Positions 1-9,417 of a stretch of DNA of 36,437 bases are shown here, piece by piece. The notes under the pieces are model-generated. The model ran no database searches. It saw only the letters and a list, made by a program, of their open reading frames with translations, and was not told the origin of the DNA. Positions within the stretch are counted from its first letter, which is position 1. The number at the start of each line of letters is the position of its first letter. The stretch is taken from positions 1-36,437 of IMG/VR virus record IMGVR_UViG_3300042382_000422. One strand, 5' to 3'. The translations under genes and the position numbers were made by a program. This DNA comes from a virus.

Positions 1-3000
1 CACCAGAAGGTCTGGTAATAGTTGCACTTCCCCCACCAACCACACCGCCCCTTGCCATATGAGAAACACCGCGTTTTTTGTAAGCCCCTAACGCTGCCAT
101 CATGTAAGGCACATCTTTTTTGGCGGTTATGTATTCTCCCTCTTGTGCCCAAACAGGAGTTTGATCTAAACCTTTAGGCTTTCCAGGAAATGAGTTTTTA
201 CCTCCTACAAATCCACCTAGAAAATGATGTTCTGGCCGTCTTCCACTTCCAGCTTCTGGATCAACAGCAGGTTTGTTTTTTATTAAATCATTTAATATTT
301 CTGTTAAAGCTTGTAGTTCTTGTTTGAGTTTTTCTATAGCATCTGCACTAGCTTCAATTGCTTTTTTTTGTTTTTCAACTGCTATATCAATGTCTGCATC
401 TGAAATTTCTGCACCGCTCATTTTTTGAGCTTGCAGTTCTTTTTCTAAATCTTCCGGAGATTTCATATTCTCTAGATCATATTTTTGAGCTTCTTTTATT
501 TCTATTTCATTTCTTTTTTCTTTTATTTCGGGAGTGTCTGTAGCATCTTCTTTTTGTTTACTTCTTTCTTTTTGTCGATGTTTTTTTTCTTCTTCTCTTT
601 CCTCAAATCGTTCAGCTCTTTCAGTATTAAAACGATTAACTAAAAGACCTCCACCTAGTTTACCTAAAAATCCCCCTATAAGAGATCCAATAATTCCTCC
701 TATAGGTCCAACTGCTGCTGTACCAAATGAAACACCAACCGCAGCGCCAAAAGCTGCACCCATAACACCTATACTTGTTTCAGCTTGAGGAAGAACTTTT
801 GAAGGTTTATCATCTGCGGTGTTTTCTATATATTTAATTTCGTACTCAGGGTATTTTTTCTGAATTTGTTGAAAGGCTTCTTCTTCACTACTTGCGTATT
901 CGTGACCTTCTTTTTCACGAGTAAAATCATTTACGTCTTTATTTGGATTAATTATGTTGTAGTAAAATTCTTTTTCTTTAGAATCATCTTCGGGTTTATT
1001 GTTTTCTAGTTCTTCATATACAGGCGGTTTATTTGATTTAGTTATTTTAGTAAGAGCATATCCTAGTTCTTTAACTTTTTGTTGAGCTTCTTCTTCTGAA
1101 CTAGCATTAATAGAATCTTTAACTTCTGTGCCTGTAGAATCCATTGCTTCGTAGTCATATCTAAACTTTGATTTTTTTTCTTTTGTTTCTTCTGTATTAG
1201 GAATTGCATTAACAATAGAATCTACGTCAATAGTGTCGTGATCTTCGTAAGCATTTCCACTGTAACGGTTAAGAGTTTCGGCTAATACTTCTGCCCAACC
1301 TGCTGGTACTTCTTCTCTAAATCGAGGAATAGCTTGTTTAGATTCTGCATTAATCTTTGTTGTAGCTTCTTCTTTTTTTTCTTCTTGTTTTTCTTCTTTT
1401 GTTACGTCTGGATTTTTAGTAACTTCTGGTTTTGTATCCTTAGCATCTTCTGTTGTTGCATCACTAGGTTCTGAAATAATTAACGGTTCGTCATCATCTT
1501 TTTTTACTTCGGTAGTTGTTTCAGCGGTGCTGCGTTTAATATCATTAAGTCGGTTTAATTGATTTTGAACAATAACCAGATTGGCTCTAGCGATCTTTTG
1601 AAAGATCGGGTTTGCCATTGTCTTAAGATAAGCTTCTATTTTTTTCTGTTCTTGTTCTAAAGATCCTCTTCCGCTTTCATCTATTCTTTTAACTGCGGTA
1701 GGATTTAATGGTTTTACTTCTTTATCTAAATCGCCTCTGTCTGCACCCGTAAAGTTGTCAACTTCTTTTTGAAGTAAATAAGCAACAGTAGCAGGGTCAA
1801 AGTTAGAGGTCTTATCTTTAAATGCTTGATCTCCAGACAAAGAGTGACCCATTAATGCTGCAAGAATCATATGGGAGTTTAATCCCCCAGATCGACCTAT
1901 CAATCCATCAACAGCAGACATACCGTTAAACGCTCCATGATTTTTTTCAAGTTGAGCATTTACTTGTGGAGTTTGCATTAACTCCATAGGTACTTGTATT
2001 TGTGAAGCAGCACTACCGTATAGATCGCCATCTCCCATTTTTCTAGGAACAAATTTAGCTGCTTTATTAGAAGGACGTGCTGGCTCTTTTGTTGGTTCGG
2101 AAACAATTTCTGGTTCGACTACTGGTGCAGCATTTTCAATGCTTTTGTCATAAGCAGCTTGAGCATTTTTAAGTTCTTCTTCTGCGTTTTCAAAAGCTAA
2201 AATTTCAGCAGGCGGTTGATTTTCTCTTAATAAAAATGCACGATCTTTTAATTTTTTTTCTTTTTCAAAAGCTATTCGTGCATTAACTAAATCTGCTTTT
2301 AAATTTTTATTTTTGGGTTTTAAAGGATTTCTATCTGTAGGTTTTATTTTTGGAGTTTCAGCAATGTCGGGGTCAACATCTCCACTTTTAGCGTGTCGAG
2401 TATCAATTTCATTAGCATTTTCATCGTATCGATAATAACTTCCATTTTCTCCTATATATACTAAATCACTATTTATATTTTTAGATATTGTTCCAGGGAT
2501 TCCGGGTTTGAAATTTTTTCTTCTTTCTATTTCAGAATTGATTGTATTTCTTTTTTCTTGTTCTTCTAAAGTATATCCCTCTTCTGATGGCTTCATTTCA
2601 TCAAGAACATCCTTGAGTGTTTGAAAACCCCAGTGTTTAATCATTTCTGTAAAATTTGAATATTCGTCAGACTGCTCATTTGTTGGTAAACTTATTGGTT
2701 TTTCTGGTGGTACTACTGGTTTAATAATTGAAGGACGTGGCTCGGGATTTAAATCAATCGGTGGAGTTTTAGGGGTGATACTAATAGTAGGATCAGCGTG
2801 TCCTGTTACACCAAAGCTTGTATGAATTTTGCCATCTTGATAAAGATACTGTAATCCATTCTCTCCAGTATAAACTTCTTCGTTATCTTTATTTTTAGAT
2901 AAAGTTCCAGGAATGCCAGGTTTAAAATTGTCTCTTCTTTCTATTTCTTTATCTACGTTAGCGTTATCTTCAATTTCAAAATCTTGCCAATTTGGACTTC

Positions 3001-6000
3001 CATCTGAGTTGTAACCTTTTCTAGGTTCTCGAAATTCTTGCTGTTCTTTTAATTCAGAATACCTATAGTCTAGAAAACGATTTTTCTTTGGTGCTGTTGC
3101 TGAAGAAGTAGTTTCTGGTGCTAATTCTATTTCTAATTCAGCTATAGCTTTATCTATCTCTTTGATTTCGTCTTCGCTTAATGGAGGAGCAGTTGCAACT
3201 TTAGGTTTTGATTTTGCAACATCTTTTGGTGTATTGTTTTCTTTTTCTTTTTTCTTTTTATTTAAAACTCTAAATAACGTTGCTCCCGCTACTCCAGCAG
3301 TTCCTAAAGCAAGAGCTATTAATCTTCCAAAATTTGAACTAGGCTTTTCTTTTGGATTTTCTGAAACCTCTGGGGTTGCTATTTCAGACTCCATTGGAGA
3401 AGGAGTAGGTGCTGGGGATGGAGGTTGGTTTAAAGTGTTGTTTGGAGTTTGTATGTCTCCCGAAGCTTCAACGTCTTTAATGTGTGCTTCTTTTTGAGCA
3501 CGGGAAAACTTTCTCCATTTACTAGGATCAATAGATTTTTTAGAAAACAAACCTTTTTTTAAACGAGCAGCTCCTTTCATTAAAGAAAGAGGTTTTTCAT
3601 TTCCTTCTATATCTGCAACATGAAGATGACCTTCAGCAGCAAGTTTTTCAGTTAGAGATTCACCGTCTACTAAAATGTCCCCAAGAAGTCGTTGATATTT
3701 ATCTAACTTTGGTTTTCCTTCACTATCTACTAAAACTTTTGCTTCAATTTTTTTTGCATTAGCTAATATATTTCTTGCTGCATCTTCTGCTTCTCGTCCA
3801 CCTGGCTGATCAAGTTCTCCTGGTCCATGAGCAACTTCCGGAGCATCTCCTTTATTAAGTCTTAATTTACCTTTACCCGTGTCATAAGTATCAGCATCTT
3901 TAATAAGATTACTAGTAAGAGGATTTTTAACGTTCATTGGAAACGTTACGTATTTTTCTTCTTTTATAGAAGCCGGTTTTTTATTTGTTGAGGTAGGTTT
4001 TGAATTTACCGGAATAGTAGGTAAAGATAAAGCAGGGGTTGGTTTAGCCGTAGGAGCTGTAGAATAAAACGGAGCTTGTGACCCTGATATAATACTGTCA
4101 GGTGGAACATTTGTTGAGCCTTTAATTCCAACTTTAGGAGCATTAGGATTAGTAGATCGTAACAATGGCGGGTTATTTTTACTGGATTGTTCAATTGCTG
4201 ATGGTATAGCTACAATAGTATCTACAACATTTTTAACTATGTTATCAAGATTTTTTTGAGGATCTTCGGGTTTAGGTTCTAAAGGCAGTATTCCACCTTG
4301 GCTGTAAAGACCTCCAGCAGCTAACCAAGCTTGTTCTTTTTTATCTTTTTCTTCTTTTTCTTTTTGATTTTTTTCTTCTAAAGCTGCTGTTTCCTCAGCC
4401 GTCGGTGGAGGGCCTGCAAGTTGTGCTGCTTTTGCATCTTCTTTTTGTTTCTTAAGTGCTGCTACTCTAGCAGCTTCTTTTTCTTTTTCCGCACGGATTT
4501 GTTTAATATCTTCAACAGCAGAAGATGGTTTAGCAGCTTCTTCTGCTTTTCTTTCACGGTCTGCATAAATACTTAACTCTGCTGCATTTGGACTTTTATC
4601 TTTACGACGATCTTCAATTCCTTTTTGGAAAAAGTTTTCACGGGCTCTTGGGTCGCCTATTACACTTCCTTCAACACCGTTATTTTTATTTACAAATCCC
4701 GCGGCTCTTTCGTCTTCTAATGTTCCAGCCCCTGCCATAGAAGCCATTAACATTGGAACAATAGCTGCTGCTAACATTGGTCCAGATAAAGAGTTTTTAA
4801 TTGCAGCTACAATAGAATATTTAAAATCACCTGCGGGAAGGTTTTGATCTTTTAATCCAGAGACATCATGGCCTGCAATACCTTTTAAAACGGCTGCAAG
4901 AAGTTCTTCAAAAGAAGATAAGTATTTGCCAGAGTCAAAAGCACCTGCTAAATCTCCCGATTTCTGGTTGCTAATTGCTCCGTATGCACCTTGAAGCTCT
5001 CCTCTAGCTTGAGCTAAGTCGGCTCCTTCTGCAAATAAAGCGGGTATCTTATTAGAAAGACCATGAATAAAAGCTTCTTCCATAATTAAAGCTATTACTT
5101 TGGCTCTTGCTTCAGCATCATTTCCTAAAATAGCAGCGTCAGGAATTGCAAGAGTAAGTGATTGTTTTAAGTTATCACCTTCACCTTTTGTTCCTACACG
5201 ACCTTGATATTCTCCATCTTTTCCTTTTATGCTTTCACTACGAGATATTTTTATTTTGTCAAATATTTTGTAGATGTTTATGCCCATTTCATTTGAAATG
5301 GTTTTTAATAGGTTTTTTACCCCTTCAACATAAGAAGCATCAGTGACAACTTTATTACCTTTATTTATTCTTAATTCTGCATCGCCTTCTTTTTGATTGA
5401 TGTTTTGTATGCTTGAATCTTTTCCGGAATAAAACTTTTTGATAATAGAAGAAACTGTTTCAACAACAGATATTAAATTTTTATCTGGAGTTTTACCAGA
5501 GTCGTTAGCTAGGTTTTTTACTATGCTTGAAACGTTTTCGCTAGGGGGTGTAATTGAACTTTTAAGTTTTTGAAATTGAGAAGCTAACGCTCTAAATATT
5601 TGATCTTGAATTTCAGTATCAACACTTGCGTCATGTGCTGTACCTTCTGTAATTATTCCAAAAGCTTCTTTTTGAACTTCAATTGTAAATATTGTTTTTC
5701 CATCTTCAGAAGCTTCTTGTTGTTTTATAGAATCAACAATACCTGATCTGTTTTCTTTTTCTTCTCTTTTTTTTGCTTGATCTAAAGCAATTTTTGTAAG
5801 CTTTGTCTGAAGATCAGAAGTTTTAAAATGTTTTTTTTCTATTTCTATTAATTGTTTAATTATGTAATCAGTGTTTACATTTGCATATGAAGCGGAACCT
5901 ATTTCATTTTTTCTTTTATCAACATTTCCAACAATTTTTAACATTGCATTTTTTATTTCGTCATTATTAGCATTAGCTAAATCGTCTTCATATGTTCCTT

Positions 6001-8101
6001 TTCGATTAATTGTTGCTGTAGGATCTTTCTCTAACATTTCTGCAATTTTATCTGTTATACGTTTTGCAGCATTTTCTGGAGTTAAAGTATTTCCAGCGTC
6101 ATCTTCTTTAAGATACGTTTCATTAAAATCTTTAAATTTTGGGTCTTTGTTTAAATCGAGAGTTTCATCTGCCTTAATAAAAATGTTTAAAGGTTCAACT
6201 AAATTTTTTCCTAAAGCATCTTTCATAATCATGCTTAATTGAACAATCTGAGCTTCAATTGCATGATTTTCAGAATTAACAGGGGCTGTTGGCGGTGATA
6301 CTGTCTCAGCATCTATTGTTATTACATTTTTATTTTTAAACAGATTTCCAATATTGTTTAAATCTAAAAGTATTGAAGATAAGTTTTCATTTGAATCAGA
6401 ATTAGAGTCGGAGTCATTATTAGCGTCTATAAGCTTAGTAACTAAATTTTCTGTCTCTAATGTTTTTTGACCTCTTGCTAACGCTTCTTGTGTGCTTTGG
6501 GTTAATGTTGAAACAGGAGCAGATGTATTAGTTGCAGAAGCATCTTTTACTCCATAAACTGAATCTCTTGCATCTTGTTTTTTTTGTCTTCTTGTTTTAA
6601 AAAGATTATCTTTGTTATCAATACCAGCAGCAATTAATGCAAGCTCGGCATCTTTAAACCACTTTTCTATTCCAAGTCGTTCTAAATAATAATTTTTAAG
6701 CTGTTCTAGTTTTTTAAGATACCAGTTATTTTCTTCTGGAGGTTCAATCTTTGCTATTTCTTCTTTAGACAAACCTTTTATTTTTTCTTGATATTCTTTT
6801 TCTGCTACATCATCTTTTTCTTTTTGTCTTTTTTGACGAGGAGAAAGATCCGCATTTTTAATTGCTGCCATAGCTTTTTTATGAGCAGCAGTTACGTTTT
6901 CTTTTTCAGTTAAATAGTTAACATAAGACCGTAAAGGTTTTTGATAATGCTCCCCAAATTTGTTGATGTCTTCAGCTAAAGAGTCGGGTTGATCTAAAAA
7001 GCTTTCGTAAGTTCTCTTATTAAAAGGCTCTAACGGCTTTTCATCATTTTTGTGATTATCTTTGTTAGTTTGCCGTATTGCTTCTAATCTTTCTTGATGG
7101 GCTCGATACTCTATTTCTTTGGCAACTAAATACTCAACGTAGTTGTTTAGAGCACCAGCAGATTCTGTTTGTTCTTTTTTATAAGTATTTACAGCGTTTG
7201 CTTGTTTATAAGCATCAACATTCCCTGGCATGGGAAAGTCTTGTTTTCTTTGTACATCTTTTTCTTCTTTTTTCTTTTCATTTGCTATTCGTTTAGCATC
7301 TTGAAATTTTTCGTATAGCTCAGATTTTGTTTCTAAAAAAGCTTTGTACTTTGCTAAATTTTCTTGATTCCTTTTTACTTCATTAGCATTTCGTTCTGCT
7401 ACTACTTGCTTGCTTTCGTTATAAGATTTTGTCCATTGAGCTTTCTTTTTTAAATATTCAAGGTGTTTTTTTTCACTCTCAGCGTCTTTTGGGCTGGAAA
7501 CTTTTGGATCTTCATTAAACGCTTTGGTCCATTGAGCTTTCTTTTTTAAATACTCAATATGATCTCGTTGATCTTGAGTCATACCACTACTGTCAACAGC
7601 TTCTCGTTTAGCTTTTTCTTCTTCGTAAAATTTTGTAGATGCTTCAGATTTCCTTTTAAGCATTTTTACGTAATCAGCTAATATTTCGTCATCGTTAAGA
7701 GTGGGATCTTTTACGTTGTTTTTTGCAGCGAGTTGTTTACGAATAAGAATCTTTGCGTTTTCACGCATAGCAAAACTTGCAAGAATTTCAGCGTCAGATT
7801 TTTCACCACCACCACTACTACCACTTCTAGCAAAGTGACTAGCAAGACCGCCTCGTTGCCCACCGCCTTGATTGTCGTTACTAAACAGGGATCGAGATGC
7901 TCTCATTTGAAATGCAAGAGCGTGGAATTCTACTGCAATGTGCTTGGCAGAATCTTGAATAGATTCTAATTGAATACTAAAACGGTTTAAAGAAGCGGTC
8001 ATTTGAGAGAACTGCTCAAATATTTTTTTGACCGCTTCTGCACCGGTGTAAGGTACTTGTGATAGTTTTGGACGACCGTGTTCTTGTCCTTGACCGATCA
8101 T
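1..8101 (-). CDS. Tail tape measure protein with internal SNase-like domain (partial, C-terminus beyond window)
   Basis: Reading from the ATG at 8101 the frame stays open to the window edge, giving at least 2700 residues. AAGGAG lies 7 nt before the start. It follows the tail chaperone gene, the usual tape measure position. The protein is Lys/Glu-rich with long helical stretches. A segment at about 1384-1497 matches the staphylococcal nuclease fold: DADT (D1402, D1404), LRL (R1414), GDAPE (D1419, E1422) and YQR (R1471), with R-to-E and D-to-E spacings as in the Staphylococcus enzyme. Hydrophobic stretches lie near 1100, near 1589-1613 and at about 2441-2488, the last a glycine-zipper. Near the open end, residues such as QTPVWAQEGEYIT resemble the C-terminal motif common in tape measure proteins. 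Two internal duplications are listed separately. Tape measure proteins set tail length and help DNA delivery. The role of the nuclease domain is inference. Confidence 0.87.
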   Translation of the reverse strand, partial: MIGQGQEHGRPKLSQVPYTGAEAVKKIFEQFSQMTASLNRFSIQLESIQDSAKHIAVEFHALAFQMRASRSLFSNDNQGGGQRGGLASHFARSGSSGGGEKSDAEILASFAMRENAKILIRKQLAAKNNVKDPTLNDDEILADYVKMLKRKSEASTKFYEEEKAKREAVDSSGMTQDQRDHIEYLKKKAQWTKAFNEDPKVSSPKDAESEKKHLEYLKKKAQWTKSYNESKQVVAERNANEVKRNQENLAKYKAFLETKSELYEKFQDAKRIANEKKKEEKDVQRKQDFPMPGNVDAYKQANAVNTYKKEQTESAGALNNYVEYLVAKEIEYRAHQERLEAIRQTNKDNHKNDEKPLEPFNKRTYESFLDQPDSLAEDINKFGEHYQKPLRSYVNYLTEKENVTAAHKKAMAAIKNADLSPRQKRQKEKDDVAEKEYQEKIKGLSKEEIAKIEPPEENNWYLKKLEQLKNYYLERLGIEKWFKDAELALIAAGIDNKDNLFKTRRQKKQDARDSVYGVKDASATNTSAPVSTLTQSTQEALARGQKTLETENLVTKLIDANNDSDSNSDSNENLSSILLDLNNIGNLFKNKNVITIDAETVSPPTAPVNSENHAIEAQIVQLSMIMKDALGKNLVEPLNIFIKADETLDLNKDPKFKDFNETYLKEDDAGNTLTPENAAKRITDKIAEMLEKDPTATINRKGTYEDDLANANNDEIKNAMLKIVGNVDKRKNEIGSASYANVNTDYIIKQLIEIEKKHFKTSDLQTKLTKIALDQAKKREEKENRSGIVDSIKQQEASEDGKTIFTIEVQKEAFGIITEGTAHDASVDTEIQDQIFRALASQFQKLKSSITPPSENVSSIVKNLANDSGKTPDKNLISVVETVSSIIKKFYSGKDSSIQNINQKEGDAELRINKGNKVVTDASYVEGVKNLLKTISNEMGINIYKIFDKIKISRSESIKGKDGEYQGRVGTKGEGDNLKQSLTLAIPDAAILGNDAEARAKVIALIMEEAFIHGLSNKIPALFAEGADLAQARGELQGAYGAISNQKSGDLAGAFDSGKYLSSFEELLAAVLKGIAGHDVSGLKDQNLPAGDFKYSIVAAIKNSLSGPMLAAAIVPMLMASMAGAGTLEDERAAGFVNKNNGVEGSVIGDPRARENFFQKGIEDRRKDKSPNAAELSIYADRERKAEEAAKPSSAVEDIKQIRAEKEKEAARVAALKKQKEDAKAAQLAGPPPTAEETAALEEKNQKEKEEKDKKEQAWLAAGGLYSQGGILPLEPKPEDPQKNLDNIVKNVVDTIVAIPSAIEQSSKNNPPLLRSTNPNAPKVGIKGSTNVPPDSIISGSQAPFYSTAPTAKPTPALSLPTIPVNSKPTSTNKKPASIKEEKYVTFPMNVKNPLTSNLIKDADTYDTGKGKLRLNKGDAPEVAHGPGELDQPGGREAEDAARNILANAKKIEAKVLVDSEGKPKLDKYQRLLGDILVDGESLTEKLAAEGHLHVADIEGNEKPLSLMKGAARLKKGLFSKKSIDPSKWRKFSRAQKEAHIKDVEASGDIQTPNNTLNQPPSPAPTPSPMESEIATPEVSENPKEKPSSNFGRLIALALGTAGVAGATLFRVLNKKKKEKENNTPKDVAKSKPKVATAPPLSEDEIKEIDKAIAELEIELAPETTSSATAPKKNRFLDYRYSELKEQQEFREPRKGYNSDGSPNWQDFEIEDNANVDKEIERRDNFKPGIPGTLSKNKDNEEVYTGENGLQYLYQDGKIHTSFGVTGHADPTISITPKTPPIDLNPEPRPSIIKPVVPPEKPISLPTNEQSDEYSNFTEMIKHWGFQTLKDVLDEMKPSEEGYTLEEQEKRNTINSEIERRKNFKPGIPGTISKNINSDLVYIGENGSYYRYDENANEIDTRHAKSGDVDPDIAETPKIKPTDRNPLKPKNKNLKADLVNARIAFEKEKKLKDRAFLLRENQPPAEILAFENAEEELKNAQAAYDKSIENAAPVVEPEIVSEPTKEPARPSNKAAKFVPRKMGDGDLYGSAASQIQVPMELMQTPQVNAQLEKNHGAFNGMSAVDGLIGRSGGLNSHMILAALMGHSLSGDQAFKDKTSNFDPATVAYLLQKEVDNFTGADRGDLDKEVKPLNPTAVKRIDESGRGSLEQEQKKIEAYLKTMANPIFQKIARANLVIVQNQLNRLNDIKRSTAETTTEVKKDDDEPLIISEPSDATTEDAKDTKPEVTKNPDVTKEEKQEEKKEEATTKINAESKQAIPRFREEVPAGWAEVLAETLNRYSGNAYEDHDTIDVDSIVNAIPNTEETKEKKSKFRYDYEAMDSTGTEVKDSINASSEEEAQQKVKELGYALTKITKSNKPPVYEELENNKPEDDSKEKEFYYNIINPNKDVNDFTREKEGHEYASSEEEAFQQIQKKYPEYEIKYIENTADDKPSKVLPQAETSIGVMGAAFGAAVGVSFGTAAVGPIGGIIGSLIGGFLGKLGGGLLVNRFNTERAERFEEREEEKKHRQKERSKQKEDATDTPEIKEKRNEIEIKEAQKYDLENMKSPEDLEKELQAQKMSGAEISDADIDIAVEKQKKAIEASADAIEKLKQELQALTEILNDLIKNKPAVDPEAGSGRRPEHHFLGGFVGGKNSFPGKPKGLDQTPVWAQEGEYITAKKDVPYMMAALGAYKKRGVSHMARGGVVGGGSATITRPSG
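2310..2950 (-). repeat. Two diverged copies of a ~70-residue module inside the tape measure protein
   Basis: Two blocks in the tape measure reading frame, at about residues 1718-1790 and 1857-1930, share IERR(D/K)NFKPGIPGT(L/I)SKN, then V(Y)xGENGxxYxY, a DxDP/DADP-like stretch and a proline-rich end. They begin near 2949 and 2533. The pattern indicates an internal duplication of a small globular module separated by a linker of about 65 residues. Its function is unknown. Confidence 0.7.
7425..7562 (-). repeat. Short direct protein repeat near the tape measure N-terminus
   Basis: The peptide EYLKKKAQWTK occurs twice, about 32 residues apart (near residues 181 and 213), each time followed by a polar segment. 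The underlying DNA repeat is also clear. This fits a helical, repeat-built rod. Confidence 0.7.
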
Positions 8102-8110
8102 AAGGGCTCC

Positions 8111-8805
8111 TTACAATTTAGGGGAAGGCTCACTATTTTGTTTGTTCCAAAGTTTTTGAGTCTCTTCTTCTGAAAGACCTCTCCAATCTTTGTTAACTTT
8201 CCAAAATAGTTCTTTAGCCGATTGATATTGACCAACTGGTTCGTCTGCCGATTTTGGTCTAAAATACAAGTTTTTAACTTGATAGGGGGTGAGCTTACTT
8301 ATCTGCTCAATACTCAAGTTATATGGGTCACGTAATAACGTCGCAAAGATCTCTGAGATACTTATCCGGCGGCCTGGTTCTGAGCTGCCTCCGGACCACT
8401 CGGGTTTGGGTCGGTGTTCGCCTCTCCAACTTTTTCCATCATTTCTTCTAATCGTGTTTGAACAAGATCATCAATCGTATCAATTTCAATCTCAGGATGA
8501 TTAGGAAGAAGACAAATATGAAGAATTTTTTTAAAGTGAGTAAGCGTTTGCATAGCTCTCATACAAGGAGCAGATCCAAATGCGTAATACCCTTCTGCAA
8601 TATCTTTTTGAGTTTGAGCAATTAACTCTGCGTACTCTGTTTGTGTTAAATACTGACGCATTCTTTTTGCAGTCTTAACCGCAGTGTCTTCTAAATACTT
8701 TTCAAAATCACCTTGAATTTTGTATGTCCAAGGAGAGCATGTATACTTTACACCGTTGTGCTCAAAGGTACTACCAAGCCCCAGTGCTTTAGAAATCTCA
8801 GCCAT
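8111..8805 (-). CDS. Tail assembly chaperone, frameshifted long form (G-T type)
   Basis: Ribosomes that shift by -1 at the slippery heptamer 8404-8410 leave the 147-residue frame after codon 134 and continue in a frame that stays open to the stop at 8111. The predicted fusion is about 231 residues. The added 97 residues start PEWSGG and continue through EIFATLLRDPYNLSIEQISKL. Position (after tail tube, before tape measure), gene size and frameshift sign all match the lambda G/GT chaperone arrangement, where the long form links tail tube subunits to the tape measure. A TTG at 8317 could start the second part alone, but it lacks a convincing ribosome binding site and the frame is open well upstream, so the fusion is preferred. 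Confidence 0.8.
8362..8805 (-). CDS. Tail assembly chaperone, short form (G type)
   Basis: This 147-residue protein starts MAEISKALGL with an AGGAG-like site upstream (AGGAGAATGAT before the ATG at 8805). It is mainly helical in the middle (about residues 45-125) and has a flexible, Pro/Ala/Gln-rich end (DPNPSGPEAAQNQAAG), in which the frameshift site lies. It sits 9 bp after the second tail-tube-like gene. By analogy with lambda gpG it would coat the tape measure protein during tail assembly and be absent from the finished virion. Sequence similarity to named chaperones could not be tested here. The assignment rests on context and on the frameshift signal. Confidence 0.78.
   Translation of the reverse strand: MAEISKALGLGSTFEHNGVKYTCSPWTYKIQGDFEKYLEDTAVKTAKRMRQYLTQTEYAELIAQTQKDIAEGYYAFGSAPCMRAMQTLTHFKKILHICLLPNHPEIEIDTIDDLVQTRLEEMMEKVGEANTDPNPSGPEAAQNQAAG
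8365..8410 (-). promoter_or_regulatory. Programmed -1 ribosomal frameshift signal
   Basis: The heptamer C CCA AAC (8410-8404) is in the correct zero-frame phase and fits X XXY YYZ. Eight nucleotides later a stem-loop begins: TCCGGAGGC (8395-8387) pairs with GCCGCCGGA (8373-8365) in eight pairs with one A-G mismatch and a 13-nt loop. The zero-frame stop TAA follows directly at 8364-8362. The -1 frame is open from before the heptamer to 8111. Confidence 0.82.
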
Positions 8806-8814
8806 ATCATTCTC

Positions 8815-9357
8815 CTAAATGTTATAAACTTCATAATCCGGACTATTGTTTTTGCCTGAAAAAGTAATTTTTGTAATGCCTTTAGCTTCAGCAGTCTGAG
8901 TACATTGTGTAATTAAAAAGCTGTTAAAAAGCCAATAAGCATTACTACTACCTAAAGCAGGCAACGTTGAAAAATTAGGCGAACTTCGATATTTATCTGG
9001 GTATAAAGCAAGAGCTATTGTTCTCCCTGCTGTTAATTCAAAGCCACCCGAAAACCAAAATTGAACTCCACCAGAAGTTGAAGCTGTATCATAAAAAGCT
9101 TCTACATTTACAATAATTTCAGATACAGTTGGAATAGCATACTTAGTGTTTATTTTTTTAGGATTGTTTCGAATACCAGCAGCAATTTGAGCACCTTGAG
9201 TGCTAGTAAGATCTGCTGTTTCAATTGACATGTCAACAGACCATTTATTTGCTTTTATAACTTGCCAAGGTCCGGGAGTTGCTGCTGACGCATGAAGTGG
9301 TAAAGCTGCATAAGTTGCCATAGCAACTCGACCACCCCACCCTGCAATTACTGCCAT
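8815..9357 (-). CDS. Tail tube-like protein, second copy
   Basis: This is a 180-residue protein. It aligns over most of its length with the 159-residue product of the gene just upstream (9418-9897). Shared landmarks are an N-terminal GFRGRV/GWGGRV motif, KWSV followed by a beta strand, VEAFYDTA versus VDAYYDAV, and a closing strand KITFSGK versus KYTLAGK. The fold is predicted to be mostly beta. A tail tube or tube-like major tail protein fits the order connector, closure, terminator, tube, chaperone. One copy may form the tube and the other a decorated tube, a tail tip ring or a baseplate hub. Which is which cannot be told from sequence. Confidence 0.6.
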   Translation of the reverse strand: MAVIAGWGGRVAMATYAALPLHASAATPGPWQVIKANKWSVDMSIETADLTSTQGAQIAAGIRNNPKKINTKYAIPTVSEIIVNVEAFYDTASTSGGVQFWFSGGFELTAGRTIALALYPDKYRSSPNFSTLPALGSSNAYWLFNSFLITQCTQTAEAKGITKITFSGKNNSPDYEVYNI

Positions 9358-9376
9358 AATACATTCCTATTTATAA

Positions 9377-9402
9377 AAGGAGAGCTTAAGTAAGCTCTCC
9401 TT
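9377..9402 (-). terminator. Inverted-repeat terminator between the two tail-tube-like genes
   Basis: The arms AAGGAGAGCTTA and TAAGCTCTCCTT form a perfect 12-bp inverted repeat with a 2-nt loop. On the minus strand it is followed by TTAT, giving only a short U tract. It could work partly in either direction and would lower expression of the downstream genes relative to the first tube gene. Confidence 0.6.
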
Positions 9403-9417
9403 CTATTAAAATTAAAA

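Noticed and set aside
1-8101. Plus-strand frames such as 358-788, 3162-3497 and 5871-6242
   Set aside because: They lie opposite the continuous tape measure frame and have Phe/Leu/Ser-rich complement-of-Lys/Glu composition with no ribosome binding sites.
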